Positions 16,981 through 26,331 of a DNA stretch of 64,000 nt are shown piece by piece. The notes under the pieces are model-generated. The model saw only the letters and a program-made list of their open reading frames with translations, did not search any database and was not told the DNA's origin. A program made the position numbers and the translations under genes. Each line of letters starts with the position of its first letter. Positions within the stretch are counted from its first letter, which is position 1. The DNA lies in NCBI GenBank assembly GCA_021648365.1, contig JAKISY010000005.1, positions 1-64,000 on the forward strand, given 5' to 3'. This stretch comes from Verrucomicrobiales bacterium (lineage in GTDB: Bacteria > Verrucomicrobiota > Verrucomicrobiia > Verrucomicrobiales > DEV007).

Positions 16981-17483
16981 CGCGCAATCAGCGCAAGATT
17001 TTTGCGTATATCTATACGCTGGTTCCCCATCGGGCGGATGCGGAGGATATCTTGCAGGAGACCTCGGTGACCATTTATGAGAAGTTTGACGAGTTTGAAT
17101 CGGGCACGGATTTTGTTGCTTGGGCGAATCGCATCGCTTGGTGGAAGGTGAAAGCGGCGCAGCAGAAATTTGCGAGATCAAAGGTGGTGTTCAATGAAGA
17201 GGTGATGCAGGCGGTGGTGGCGACGGCGGGGACGATGCAGCAGGAGATGGACGTGCGACACGAGGCTTTGGGTTCGTGTTTAAAAAAATTGAATGAGAGG
17301 GATCGGCGCATGGTGCTGACGCGCTATGAAAGTGGTAGTGGGGGGAAGCGGGCGGCGGCGCAGGCGGGTAGGTCGGTGCAGGCGGCGTATAAGGCACTGG
17401 GGAGGATTCGTCAGTTGTTGTTGGATTGTGTGACGAATGAGGTGGAGGTGGAAAGAATTAAGGAGGGAGAAGTTAGAAGTTAG
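16923..17483 (+). CDS. ECF sigma factor, Rhodopirellula/Verrucomicrobium type
   Basis: The 186-residue sigma factor has region 2 with LTRNQRKIFAYIYTLVPHRA and DAEDILQETSVTIYEKFDEF, then WANRIAWWKVKAAQQKFARS. Region 4 has LNERDRRMVLTRYESGSGGK and AAAQAGRSVQAAYKALGRIR. The 'QR.i.aYI..LvP...dAeDilQet' opening is typical of the subfamily found in Planctomycetes and Verrucomicrobia next to FecR-like genes. The FecR-LamG gene follows after one base, and the PSC/PSD and DUF1501 genes after that, so this sigma factor probably controls the cluster up to 26.1 kb. The ATG at 16923 has an AGGA upstream but sits very close to a TATAAT. Confidence 0.9.
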   Translation: MDLENTHHQDKRAELLGLLTRNQRKIFAYIYTLVPHRADAEDILQETSVTIYEKFDEFESGTDFVAWANRIAWWKVKAAQQKFARSKVVFNEEVMQAVVATAGTMQQEMDVRHEALGSCLKKLNERDRRMVLTRYESGSGGKRAAAQAGRSVQAAYKALGRIRQLLLDCVTNEVEVERIKEGEVRS

Positions 17484-17484
17484 A

Positions 17485-19113
17485 ATGGAAGAAGAACTTA
17501 CAGATGGGGATATTTTGAAGCTTGGTGCGTTGTGTGACGAACTGGTGGATGGGGTTATTTCTGCGGAGCGTTATGCTGAGCTGCAGCGGTGGTTGTTGAC
17601 TGATGAGGCGGTGCGGCGTCATTATGTGCGAGTGATGGGGCTGTCGGCGAGTTTGCATGAGTATGCGGGTGAGTTTGAGAGTGAGGAGGGGGGCGAGGCC
17701 TTGGTGGAGTTTGCAGATCTAGGAGTCAAGCGTCGTTGGCCGTGGAAGGCGCGGTGGTCTTTGGCGGCGGCCTTGGTGGCGAGTTTATTTTTGGGGGCTT
17801 TGTTGTTAACTCAAATGAGTGATCATGATAACCAGATGGTGGTTGTAGCACAGGATGATGGGGTGGCGGTGCTGACTCGAGCCTCGGGTTTGGAGTGGGA
17901 AGAGGGGGCTAAAAAGTATCGTTTGGGGGATCGCATAGCGGTGGGTGCGGTGCAGATCGCGGCTGGTACGATGCAGATTGAATTTTACAGTGGTGCTAGC
18001 GTCATTTTGGAGGGGCCGGCGAGTCTGGATATTGTTTCGGCGAATGAGGCTTTTTGTCATTATGGAAAAGTGCGCGGCAAGGTGCCGCCGCAGGCGATAG
18101 GGTTTACGGTGAAGACTGCGGACTACGATTTGGTGGATCTAGGAACTGAGTTTGGCATATCGGTAGATAAAAAGGGTTCGTCGGAGGTGCATGTGTTTGA
18201 TGGTGAAGTGGAGTTAAGGGGAGTGGGTAGAGCCTCAGAAACGAAGGGCTTAACGGAAGGGCAGGCGATGCGTCTGAATGGTGCAGAGTTGGGAAAGGAT
18301 ATTGTCATGGACGCGACTTTGTTTCCGCACTCTTCTTTATTGGATGATGTGGATGGGGCTCGGGCGGAGTCGCGCTATCAAAGGTGGAAGGATTTTTCTG
18401 GGGAGTTGAGGAAAGATGCCAGTTTGATGGCGTATTATACCTTTGAGCCGCAGCGCGCATGGGATCGCGTTCTGCCTAATCAGGGAAGTCTGAAGGAGCC
18501 TGGTTTGGATGGGGCGATTGTCGGGGCAAAATGGGCTAGAGGTCGTTGGCCGGGTAAAAAGGCCCTCGATTTTAAAAGCCCTGCTGACCGGGTGAGGTTG
18601 ATCTTGCCAGGTGAGTATAAAAACCTGACTTATGGCGCTTGGGTGAGGATTGATGGTATGGATCGTTTGTGGGTTAGCTTGCTACTGACGGACGACTGGA
18701 AGTTGGGCAGTCCACATTGGCAGATCGAGCAAACTGGGGAGATGATACTTGGGGTAGGCACTCGTGGGGGGAATCCTAATTTTTATTCAAAAAAGGAGAT
18801 TGGTTTTGAAGACCTAGGGCGTTGGATGTTTTTGGCAACGGTGTTTGACTCGGAGAAGCTGGAAGTGCGTCACTTGATCGATGGGAGAGTGGTCAGTCGT
18901 GCGCCTATCGTCGATCTGGAGAAACGCTTGCCGCTGAAATTCGGAGCGATGGAGATGGGGAACTACCATCCTCCAGGCGTGGCGGGGACTAAAAATGTGC
19001 GTAACTTTAATGGTAGGATTGACGAGTTCATGTTGTTCAATCGTGCTTTGAGCGATGAGGAGTTGAATGAGATTTTCCAGGTCGGAAGACCGGATGCTGT
19101 CATGCAGAAATAA
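17485..19113 (+). CDS. FecR-like anti-sigma/sensor protein with LamG domain
   Basis: The protein has 542 residues from the ATG at 17485. A cytoplasmic helical N-terminus (about 1-90), with the anti-sigma-like LCDELVDGVISAERYAELQR, leads to one membrane helix (near 100-120). A FecR domain follows outside (about 140-260, with GASVILEGPASLDIVSANEA and YDLVDLGTEFGISVDKKG). The last part (about 310-535) is a LamG/concanavalin-like domain ending in GRIDEFMLFNRALSDEEL. It pairs with the sigma factor gene one base upstream. FecR-type proteins pass a surface signal to the sigma factor; a LamG domain suggests that the signal is a glycan. The ligand is unknown. Confidence 0.88.
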   Translation: MEEELTDGDILKLGALCDELVDGVISAERYAELQRWLLTDEAVRRHYVRVMGLSASLHEYAGEFESEEGGEALVEFADLGVKRRWPWKARWSLAAALVASLFLGALLLTQMSDHDNQMVVVAQDDGVAVLTRASGLEWEEGAKKYRLGDRIAVGAVQIAAGTMQIEFYSGASVILEGPASLDIVSANEAFCHYGKVRGKVPPQAIGFTVKTADYDLVDLGTEFGISVDKKGSSEVHVFDGEVELRGVGRASETKGLTEGQAMRLNGAELGKDIVMDATLFPHSSLLDDVDGARAESRYQRWKDFSGELRKDASLMAYYTFEPQRAWDRVLPNQGSLKEPGLDGAIVGAKWARGRWPGKKALDFKSPADRVRLILPGEYKNLTYGAWVRIDGMDRLWVSLLLTDDWKLGSPHWQIEQTGEMILGVGTRGGNPNFYSKKEIGFEDLGRWMFLATVFDSEKLEVRHLIDGRVVSRAPIVDLEKRLPLKFGAMEMGNYHPPGVAGTKNVRNFNGRIDEFMLFNRALSDEELNEIFQVGRPDAVMQK

Positions 19114-19114
19114 G

Positions 19115-22100
19115 ATGATGAGAAAAAAGAGTTTAATAGTAGGGAGCATCGTATCTTGGTTTGTTGGTCTAGTCACTAGCGTGAGTGCTGCCGATGCGGA
19201 TAAGGTGGATTTCAATCAGGATGTGATGCCGATTTTGTCGGATAAGTGTTTTCATTGTCACGGACCGGACAAAGAGCATAGAGAAGCGGATTTGCGCTTG
19301 GATGTGCGTGAAGCGGCGATTGAGGCTGGGGCGATTGTTCCTGGTGATGTGAAGAAGAGTGAGTTTTTGGTAAGACTGTTTCATGATGACCCAGAGGAGT
19401 TGATGCCACCTGCAGAAGCGAAGCTCGGGGCTTTGACGGCTAAGGAAAAGGATATCCTGAAGCGTTGGATTGAGCAGGGAGCGGAGTATAAAAAACACTG
19501 GTCTTTTGTGGAGGTTCCGAAAGTGGTGCCTTTGCCCAAGCTGAAGGGTGAGGGCTCCTGGGGAAGGAATGAGATGGATGCTTTTGTTTTGGCACGGTTA
19601 CAGAAACATCAACTGCAAGCTAGTGCAGAGGCATCGCGTGAGCGCTGGTTGCGTCGGGTCAGTTTTGATCTAACAGGGCTCCCGCCTAGCTTGAAAGAGA
19701 TCGATGCTTTTCTTGCTGATCAGTCGGGTGAGCAAGCTTATGAAAAGGTGGTAGATCGGCTGTTAGCCTCCAAGGCTTATGGTGAGCGCATGGCGAGCGA
19801 TTGGCTTGATTCGGCGCGTTATGCGGATACGTTCGGCTATCAGGCAGATCGCTTGATGCATGTCTGGCCGTGGCGTGACTGGGTGATCCGAGCTTTTAAT
19901 GACAATCTGCCTTATGACAAGTTTGTCTTGTGGCAAACGGCGGGGGATCTTTTGCCTAATGCAACTCTGGATCAGCGTTTGGCTACGACCTTCAATCGTC
20001 TGAATCGTCAGACCAATGAGGGGGGCAGCATCAATGAGGAGTTTCGGGTGGAGTATGTATCGGATCGAACGGAAACTAATGGCACAGCTTTTTTGGGAAT
20101 CACGATTGGTTGTTCTAAGTGTCATGATCACAAATTTGATCCTTGGACTCAGCAGGGTTATTACGAGATGAGTGCTTTTTTTAACAATATAGATGAGTCG
20201 GGTTTGTATTCTCATTTCACGGAGACGGCACCCACTCCCACGCTGCTGCTCTATAGTGGGGATCAGCAGGCGAAGCATCAAGCTTTGTTAAAGCGCATCA
20301 AAGACAGCGAAAAGAATCTTGATGCGGTGGCGAAAGCGGCGGAGGAAAGGTTTGCCAACTGGCAGACGGGTGGAGATCAGGGGCAGGCTGAGCTGCCAAA
20401 GGCGCAGTTCCCCAAAGCGCTGTTGAGCCTGGATTTTGACAATATCAAAAAAATCAAAGGCGGCAAGATCGTCGCTGGCAAGCAGGGCGAGGCGGCTCAG
20501 TTCAGTGGGGATGACCCTTATGCGGTGTGCGATGAAAAAACTGCGGCTTTTCATCGCACGGATGAGTTCAGTTTCTCCTTGTGGCTGAAACCTTCGGTGT
20601 TCAAATCTCGGCAGGTGATCTTTCACCGTTCCAAGGCGGCTGAGGACGCGGCTTTTAGAGGGTATGAGTTGATGCTCTATGATGGCAAACCGACCTTTTC
20701 ACTGATTCACTTCTGGCCAGGCAATGCTTTGCGGGTGCAGGCTAAAAAGGCTCTGCCGCTGAATGCCTGGACTCATTTGACGATCACTTACGATGGCAGT
20801 AGTCAGGCGAGTGGAGTTGAAATTTTCTTAAATGGTAAGCCACATGAGCTGGTGAAGGTGCAGGACAAGCTGACTCGTGATATTGATCAGCGTGCGGCGT
20901 GGGGGGATTCTGGGGCGGGGGAAAACAAACTAACCCTGGCGGGTCGTTTTCGTGACATAGGTTTTGCTGGTGGAGCGATCGATGAGTTTCAGGTTTTTGA
21001 TCGTCAACTGACTCCAGTCGAGGTGGCTTTGTTGGCGGGAGTAGAGAAATCGACTTCGGGCGATGCTTTGTTTGTGCATTATTTATTGCGACAAGATGTG
21101 CCTTTTGCTGAAGCTCGAACGGTTGTCCAGCGAGTGCGCGAGGAGGAGAATGCCTTGATCAGCGAGGTGAAACAAATCATGACGATGCGGGACATGAAGG
21201 GGCAGCGGGCGGCGTATCGCCTGAATCGAGGACAGTACGCGGAGCGCAGAGAAGAAGCGTATCCAGATACGCCAGTGAGTTTGTTTCCTATGGATAAGGA
21301 TTGGCCAAAAAATCGCTTGGGTCTAGCGAAATGGATGATCGATGGGCGCAATCCTCTGGTATCGCGGGTGGCGGTGAATCGTTTGTGGCAGACCTTTTTT
21401 GGTCGTGGCATCGTTGCGACACCAGAGGATCTTGGCACTCAGGGCACTCCGCCGACTCATCCACAGATGTTGGATTGGATGGCGCGAGATTTCATGGATT
21501 CTGGCTGGGATGTGAAAGCGATGATGAAAAAAATAGCGCTGTCATCGGTTTATCGTCAGGACTCGACTCCGCAAGACCCTCGATCATTTGCTGAGGATCC
21601 GGACAATCGCTTGCTGGCACGCGGGCCACGTCACCGTCTGTCTGCGGAACAGGTGAGGGACAATGTTTTAGCCGTCAGTGGGTTGCTGGTGGATAAAGTG
21701 GGTGGCAGATCGGTGAAGCCGTATGAATTGGCAGCGGCGTTCAAACCTCAGACTCCAGATAAGGGGGAGGGCTTGTATCGGCGTAGTCTCTATACTTTTC
21801 TGAAACGCACGGCGCCACCCCCGGTGATGTCCACTTTTGATGCGACAGCGCGTGAGGTTTGCATGGTGAGACGTGAACGGACATCGACTCCGCTGCAAGC
21901 GTTGGTATTGATGAATGGGCCTCAGTATGTGGAGGCGGCGCGAGTTTTTGCACAGCACTTGATTGAAAATAATGGCGCTGATGTGAAGGCGCGTATCGTG
22001 CAAGGTTTTCGTCAGTGCACCAGTAGGAAGCCGCAAGCTCGGGAGTTGGAAATTTTGCAGATATTGTATGAAGAACAGAAAGAGCACTTCGCCAAGCATC

Positions 22101-22234
22101 CGGGGGAGGCTAGCAAGTTGCTAAAAATAGGAGATCGTAAAGTGAATACTAAGTTGGCGGTGGATGATATGGCTGCTACGACGATTTTGTGTGAAGCAAT
22201 GATGAATTTTGATGAAACGATTACTAAGAGGTAG
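19115..22234 (+). CDS. planctomycete-type cytochrome c / DUF1549 / LamG / DUF1553 protein
   Basis: The secreted protein (1039 residues from the ATG at 19115) starts with a signal peptide. Its domains in order are: PSC1 cytochrome-c-like (about 30-110, heme motif CFHCH in LSDKCFHCHGPDKEHREA), DUF1549/PSD1 (about 155-360, with RWLRRVSFDLTGLPPSLKEI and a second CxxCH-like SKCHDHKFDPW), LamG (about 430-650) and DUF1553 (about 730-1000, with NPLVSRVAVNRLWQTFFGRG). Such proteins are abundant in Planctomycetes and Verrucomicrobia and nearly always sit beside a DUF1501 gene, as here. Their biochemical role is unproven; links to polysaccharide breakdown have been proposed. Confidence 0.92.
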   Translation: MMRKKSLIVGSIVSWFVGLVTSVSAADADKVDFNQDVMPILSDKCFHCHGPDKEHREADLRLDVREAAIEAGAIVPGDVKKSEFLVRLFHDDPEELMPPAEAKLGALTAKEKDILKRWIEQGAEYKKHWSFVEVPKVVPLPKLKGEGSWGRNEMDAFVLARLQKHQLQASAEASRERWLRRVSFDLTGLPPSLKEIDAFLADQSGEQAYEKVVDRLLASKAYGERMASDWLDSARYADTFGYQADRLMHVWPWRDWVIRAFNDNLPYDKFVLWQTAGDLLPNATLDQRLATTFNRLNRQTNEGGSINEEFRVEYVSDRTETNGTAFLGITIGCSKCHDHKFDPWTQQGYYEMSAFFNNIDESGLYSHFTETAPTPTLLLYSGDQQAKHQALLKRIKDSEKNLDAVAKAAEERFANWQTGGDQGQAELPKAQFPKALLSLDFDNIKKIKGGKIVAGKQGEAAQFSGDDPYAVCDEKTAAFHRTDEFSFSLWLKPSVFKSRQVIFHRSKAAEDAAFRGYELMLYDGKPTFSLIHFWPGNALRVQAKKALPLNAWTHLTITYDGSSQASGVEIFLNGKPHELVKVQDKLTRDIDQRAAWGDSGAGENKLTLAGRFRDIGFAGGAIDEFQVFDRQLTPVEVALLAGVEKSTSGDALFVHYLLRQDVPFAEARTVVQRVREEENALISEVKQIMTMRDMKGQRAAYRLNRGQYAERREEAYPDTPVSLFPMDKDWPKNRLGLAKWMIDGRNPLVSRVAVNRLWQTFFGRGIVATPEDLGTQGTPPTHPQMLDWMARDFMDSGWDVKAMMKKIALSSVYRQDSTPQDPRSFAEDPDNRLLARGPRHRLSAEQVRDNVLAVSGLLVDKVGGRSVKPYELAAAFKPQTPDKGEGLYRRSLYTFLKRTAPPPVMSTFDATAREVCMVRRERTSTPLQALVLMNGPQYVEAARVFAQHLIENNGADVKARIVQGFRQCTSRKPQARELEILQILYEEQKEHFAKHPGEASKLLKIGDRKVNTKLAVDDMAATTILCEAMMNFDETITKR

Positions 22235-22262
22235 GGGATAAGTTAGGAATTAGGAAATTAAG

Positions 22263-23744
22263 ATGATGAGTGGGAATAATTTTAAAAATGTTGAGGGTCG
22301 ACTTTGCACGGGTGCGCAGTCTAGTTTTGGATTGTCGAGGCGGGGATTTTTAAATAAGTTTGGCATGGGACTGGGGGGCTTGGCTTTGGCGGATATGATG
22401 AATCCTGCATCGGCAGTGCAGGCGGCGAGAGAGCATGGTATTCTAGGTGGAACTCATGTGCCGGCGAAGGCTAAGCGGGTGATTTATTTGTTTCAGGCAG
22501 GTGGTCCTTCGCAGATTGATTCTTTTGACTACAAGCCGGTGTTGAATCAGCGGCATGGTCAGGAGTTGCCAGACAGTGTGCGCAAGGGGCAAAGGCTAAC
22601 GGGCATGTCGGGCAATCAGTCGAGTCTGCCGCTGGCGGGTTCGCCGTTTAAGTTTCAGCAACATGGACAGGCGGGGACGTGGATCAGTGATGTGTTGCCG
22701 CATACGGCGAAGATCGTCGATGAATTGTGTGTGGTGAACTCGATGTTCACTGAGGCGATCAATCATGATCCTGCAATCACTTTTTTGCAGACTGGATCAC
22801 AAGTTGCTGGTCGGCCGAGCATGGGGGCATGGCTGAACTATGGCTTGGGTAGTGATAATAAAAATCTACCGAGTTTCGTGGTGCTGATCACCAAGGATAA
22901 GGGTGGGCAGCCCTTATATTCGCGATTGTGGGGTAGTGGCTTTTTACCATCACGTTATCAGGGGGTGCGGTTTCGTGCGGATAAAAACCCGGTATTGTAT
23001 TTAGGGAACCCTGACGGAGTAAGTGCGTCGAGTCGGCGTAAGATGCTCGACCGCTTGAGTGAGTTGCATCATTTGGAGCTGAAAAAAACTGGAGATACCG
23101 AGTTGGAGACACGTATCGCCAATTACGAAATGGCGTATAAGATGCAGTCCTCGGTTCCCGAGGCAACGGATATCAGTGGCGAGCCTGATTATATTTATGA
23201 TCTCTATGGTCAGGATGCTAGGAAGCCGGGGACTTTTGCTTATAATTGCCTGTTAGCTCGTCGCATGGCGGAGCGAGGGGTGAAGTTCACTCAGCTATAC
23301 CATCAAGGGTGGGATGCTCACGGTGGGGTGAAGGGGAGCATGGAGCGTCAGTGCAAGGAGACTGATCAGGCGTCGGCGGCACTGGTATTGGATTTGAAAC
23401 AACGTGGAATGTTGGATGATACGCTGGTGGTATCGGGCGGCGAATTTGGGCGGACGAACTATTCTCAAGGTAAGCTTAGTGGGAATAATTTTGGTAGGGA
23501 TCACCACCCGCGTTGTTTTTCGATGTGGTTTGCCGGTGGTGGGGTGAAGGCGGGAACAACCTATGGCAAGACGGATGATTTTGGCTATAACATCGCCGAA
23601 GACCCGGTGCATGTGCATGATTGCCACGCGACGATGATGAAGCTGTTGGGCATCGATCATGAGCGATTGAGTTATAAGTTTCAAGGCTTGCGGATGCGCT
23701 TGACGGGTGTGGCTGGAAATGTGGTGCAGGGTATGATGGCATGA
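22263..23744 (+). CDS. DUF1501 family protein, Tat-exported
   Basis: The 493-residue protein has a twin-arginine signal (LSRRGFLNKFGMGLGGLALA, about residues 24-43). It continues into the DUF1501 domain, which is structurally related to the alkaline phosphatase/sulfatase fold. Family landmarks visible are YLFQAGGPSQIDSFDYKPVL and, near the end, VVSGGEFGRTNYSQGK and GRDHHPRCFSMWFAGGGVK. It follows the PSC/PSD gene by 28 bases, the usual pairing. A second ATG three bases downstream is equally possible as the start. Its enzymatic activity has not been established for the family. Confidence 0.93.
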   Translation: MMSGNNFKNVEGRLCTGAQSSFGLSRRGFLNKFGMGLGGLALADMMNPASAVQAAREHGILGGTHVPAKAKRVIYLFQAGGPSQIDSFDYKPVLNQRHGQELPDSVRKGQRLTGMSGNQSSLPLAGSPFKFQQHGQAGTWISDVLPHTAKIVDELCVVNSMFTEAINHDPAITFLQTGSQVAGRPSMGAWLNYGLGSDNKNLPSFVVLITKDKGGQPLYSRLWGSGFLPSRYQGVRFRADKNPVLYLGNPDGVSASSRRKMLDRLSELHHLELKKTGDTELETRIANYEMAYKMQSSVPEATDISGEPDYIYDLYGQDARKPGTFAYNCLLARRMAERGVKFTQLYHQGWDAHGGVKGSMERQCKETDQASAALVLDLKQRGMLDDTLVVSGGEFGRTNYSQGKLSGNNFGRDHHPRCFSMWFAGGGVKAGTTYGKTDDFGYNIAEDPVHVHDCHATMMKLLGIDHERLSYKFQGLRMRLTGVAGNVVQGMMA

Positions 23745-23804
23745 TTTGGGTTGAGACGACCTGCTGGTATTGACGAGCGGGAGCTTACGTTCTACTCTTG
23801 CGTC

Positions 23805-26147
23805 ATGAAATTCCATTGGCTGCCCCGAATCCCCTTGTTGTGTGGTGTGTTTTGCTGCTTGGCTCTTGCTAGTCTAACGGCGGAGGAAAAATCTGAAGAT
23901 GCTGATCCAGCTTTTGGGCATTCGGTTCATGGGGAGGTGTTCAACGAAGGGCCGCGTCAGGCGGCGGTGCTGATTCCTGGCACTGGAGATATTGATTTTG
24001 CTATCACCACCCAATCGAAAAAGGCTCAGCGGTTTTTTAATCAGGGCGTCGGGCAGTTGCACGGTTTTTGGGACTTTGAAGCCGAGCGTAGTTTTAGGCA
24101 AGTGGCTGCGATCGATCCGGATTGTGCGATGGCGTATTGGGGCATGGCGATGGCGAATCTTTCGAATGAAAAACGCTCGACGGGATTTATCCGCGAAGCT
24201 GAGAAGCGTAAAGGCATGGCTTCAGCGAGGGAGAAGCTCTACATCGAAGCTCTTGGCAAATACCTGCCGGCGAAAAAGGATGGCAAGGCTGCGCCGGATA
24301 AAAAGAAACGTTATCGAGCGATGACCCGTGCGTGGGAGAAAATTGTGATAAAATTTCCTGACGATCTTGACGCCAAAGCTTTTTTGCTCAAGCAGATTTG
24401 GTATAACAATGGTAAAGGTCATCCGATTTCCAGTCACCTCGCGGCTGACTTCATTGGTCAGGAGATTCATCGCAAACAGCCTAATCATCCTGCGCATCAC
24501 TATCGCATTCATTTGTGGGATCATGAAAACCCATCGCAGGCACTTCCAAATGCGGCGGCTTGTGGACCCGCTTCACCAGGCATCGCCCACATGTGGCACA
24601 TGCCGGGGCATATTTACTCAGGGCTGAAACGCTATCAGGATGCGGCGTGGCAACAGGAGGCTTCGGCACGGATCGATCATTCACACATGAGCCGCTTTCA
24701 GGTGACACCGGATAAGATTCATAACTTCTCACATAATAATGAGTGGCTGATTCGCAATCTGAACTTTATCGGACGTGCCAAGGAGGCGTCAGATCTGGCG
24801 CGCAATATGATTTCGCTGCCGAGGTTGGCGAAGTTCAAAGGTGACACGGAGGAGTATTCGCACAGCGGTGGCAGCTGGTCTTATGGACGTCGGCGTTTGC
24901 GTGATACGCTGATGCATTTTGAGCAGTGGAAGCAGTTGCTCGAGATGGGGCGTAGCGACTATCTGGTGGCTGCGCAGGATGAGATCAATCGACGTGAATG
25001 GCATCGCTTCATGGGGGTGGCGGCCTACGAATCTGGGGATGTAGAAGGTGGGGAAGCACATTTGGAATGGCTGAAAGAGCATCAAGCGCAGCAACGGGAA
25101 AAGCAGAAAAAGGCGGTAGCTGATGCGGGAAAGAAAAATAAAGAAGCGAAAAAATCCAAAGCTCAGATTGATAAAGCGATTGCCGCGGCGAAGAAAAATT
25201 TCGCCAAAGAATTGAAGAACTACGAGCAAGCGGTTGGTGATTTGAGCATCTATCAGCACTTGAGTGCTTCTACTGATGAGGAGAAACAGGCCAAGCAGGC
25301 AATTGCCCTGCTCGATAAAAATAAGGGGATGAGTAAAAATCGCAAAGCGCGGCTTTACTTGAAAGCCGGCTCCAAGGATCAAGCGATCAAGTTGATCAAA
25401 ACGCATGTTCGCGGAACACAGAACCAGACCATTCCACTGGCGACTCAGGTATGGGTGTTGTGGCAGTCGGGTAAAAAAGATGAAGCGCGTAAAGCTTTCA
25501 AAAGGTTACAGACCGTGGCGGCGAATGCTGATTTGAACTTGCCCGCTTTTACGCGGTTGAAACCGATCGTTGCGGATCAAAAACTGAGTGGTGATTGGCG
25601 TAACAAAATCGAGCCGGCTAAGGATCTGGGTAAACGTCCTCCACTTGACAGTCTCGGACCTTTCCGTTGGCAGGCCCCTATGGCAAAAGTATTGACCCTG
25701 CCAAAGACGGATGGGAAGAATGTCAGCCTTAGCGATTATAAGGGCAAAGCCGTGTTGGTGATTTTCTTTCTGGGCAGGGGTTGCACCCATTGCATGGAAC
25801 AGCTCAACGCTTTTTCTCCGATGCTGAAAGACTATAAAAAAGCAGGCATTGATATATTGGCGGTTAGCACAGACAGCTTGGAAGGTTTACGAAAAACCTA
25901 TGCCTGGAGTGACAAAAAAGATCAGCCCAATAACCCCTTTCCATTTCCATTAGCTTCCGATAAAGAGTTAAAAGTTTTCAAACAATGGCGCGCTTATGAT
26001 GACTTTGAGAAGATGGCTCTGCATGGCACTTTTTTGATCGATGCTGAAGGACGCATCCGCTGGCAGGACATCAGTTATGAGCCCTTCATGCACCCGAAGT
26101 TTTTGTTGGAAGAGAGCAAGCGCTTGTTGGGCTTTGGGAAGGAATAG
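23805..26147 (+). CDS. secreted TPR protein with C-terminal thioredoxin-like domain
   Basis: From the ATG at 23805 the protein is 780 residues. A signal peptide (about 1-26) is followed by a TPR region containing KAQRFFNQGVGQLHGFWDFE and CAMAYWGMAMANL, typical of a widespread verrucomicrobial TPR family. A lysine/alanine-rich coiled segment lies at about 430-480. The last 140 residues form an AhpC/TSA-redoxin domain with LVIFFLGRGCTHCMEQLNAF, a CTHC active site at about residues 660-663. It may reduce or form disulfides outside the cytoplasm. It ends the plus-strand run that began with the sigma gene. Confidence 0.85.
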   Translation: MKFHWLPRIPLLCGVFCCLALASLTAEEKSEDADPAFGHSVHGEVFNEGPRQAAVLIPGTGDIDFAITTQSKKAQRFFNQGVGQLHGFWDFEAERSFRQVAAIDPDCAMAYWGMAMANLSNEKRSTGFIREAEKRKGMASAREKLYIEALGKYLPAKKDGKAAPDKKKRYRAMTRAWEKIVIKFPDDLDAKAFLLKQIWYNNGKGHPISSHLAADFIGQEIHRKQPNHPAHHYRIHLWDHENPSQALPNAAACGPASPGIAHMWHMPGHIYSGLKRYQDAAWQQEASARIDHSHMSRFQVTPDKIHNFSHNNEWLIRNLNFIGRAKEASDLARNMISLPRLAKFKGDTEEYSHSGGSWSYGRRRLRDTLMHFEQWKQLLEMGRSDYLVAAQDEINRREWHRFMGVAAYESGDVEGGEAHLEWLKEHQAQQREKQKKAVADAGKKNKEAKKSKAQIDKAIAAAKKNFAKELKNYEQAVGDLSIYQHLSASTDEEKQAKQAIALLDKNKGMSKNRKARLYLKAGSKDQAIKLIKTHVRGTQNQTIPLATQVWVLWQSGKKDEARKAFKRLQTVAANADLNLPAFTRLKPIVADQKLSGDWRNKIEPAKDLGKRPPLDSLGPFRWQAPMAKVLTLPKTDGKNVSLSDYKGKAVLVIFFLGRGCTHCMEQLNAFSPMLKDYKKAGIDILAVSTDSLEGLRKTYAWSDKKDQPNNPFPFPLASDKELKVFKQWRAYDDFEKMALHGTFLIDAEGRIRWQDISYEPFMHPKFLLEESKRLLGFGKE

Positions 26148-26164
26148 GGCATTGGAAGAGGGGA

Positions 26165-26330
26165 TTTGAACCACGGATTACACAGCCGAACGGAGTGAGA
26201 CAGACGGAAGATACTACCTGCAGTCAAATAGCACGGATAAGAGAAGATGGAAGTGCGTGATTGTGACGTAGGGTGGGTGTCCTCACCCGCTGAGAGAGGT
26301 GGGCAAGCGGAGCACTCGCCCTACGAAATT
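26165..26330. repeat. composite dispersed repeat, copy at 26.2 kb
   Basis: The gap between two genes holds a decayed 'aaccacggattac' word (26168-26183). About 85 bases further on comes the 24-mer GTAGGGTGGGTGTCCTCACCCGCT in two parts at 26268-26291. The same 24-mer, with the same 'gcgtgattg' a few bases before it, occurs at 57913-57936. The 24-mer contains an imperfect palindrome (GGGTG...CACCC). See the finding on the pair. Confidence 0.7.
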
Positions 26331-26331
26331 G

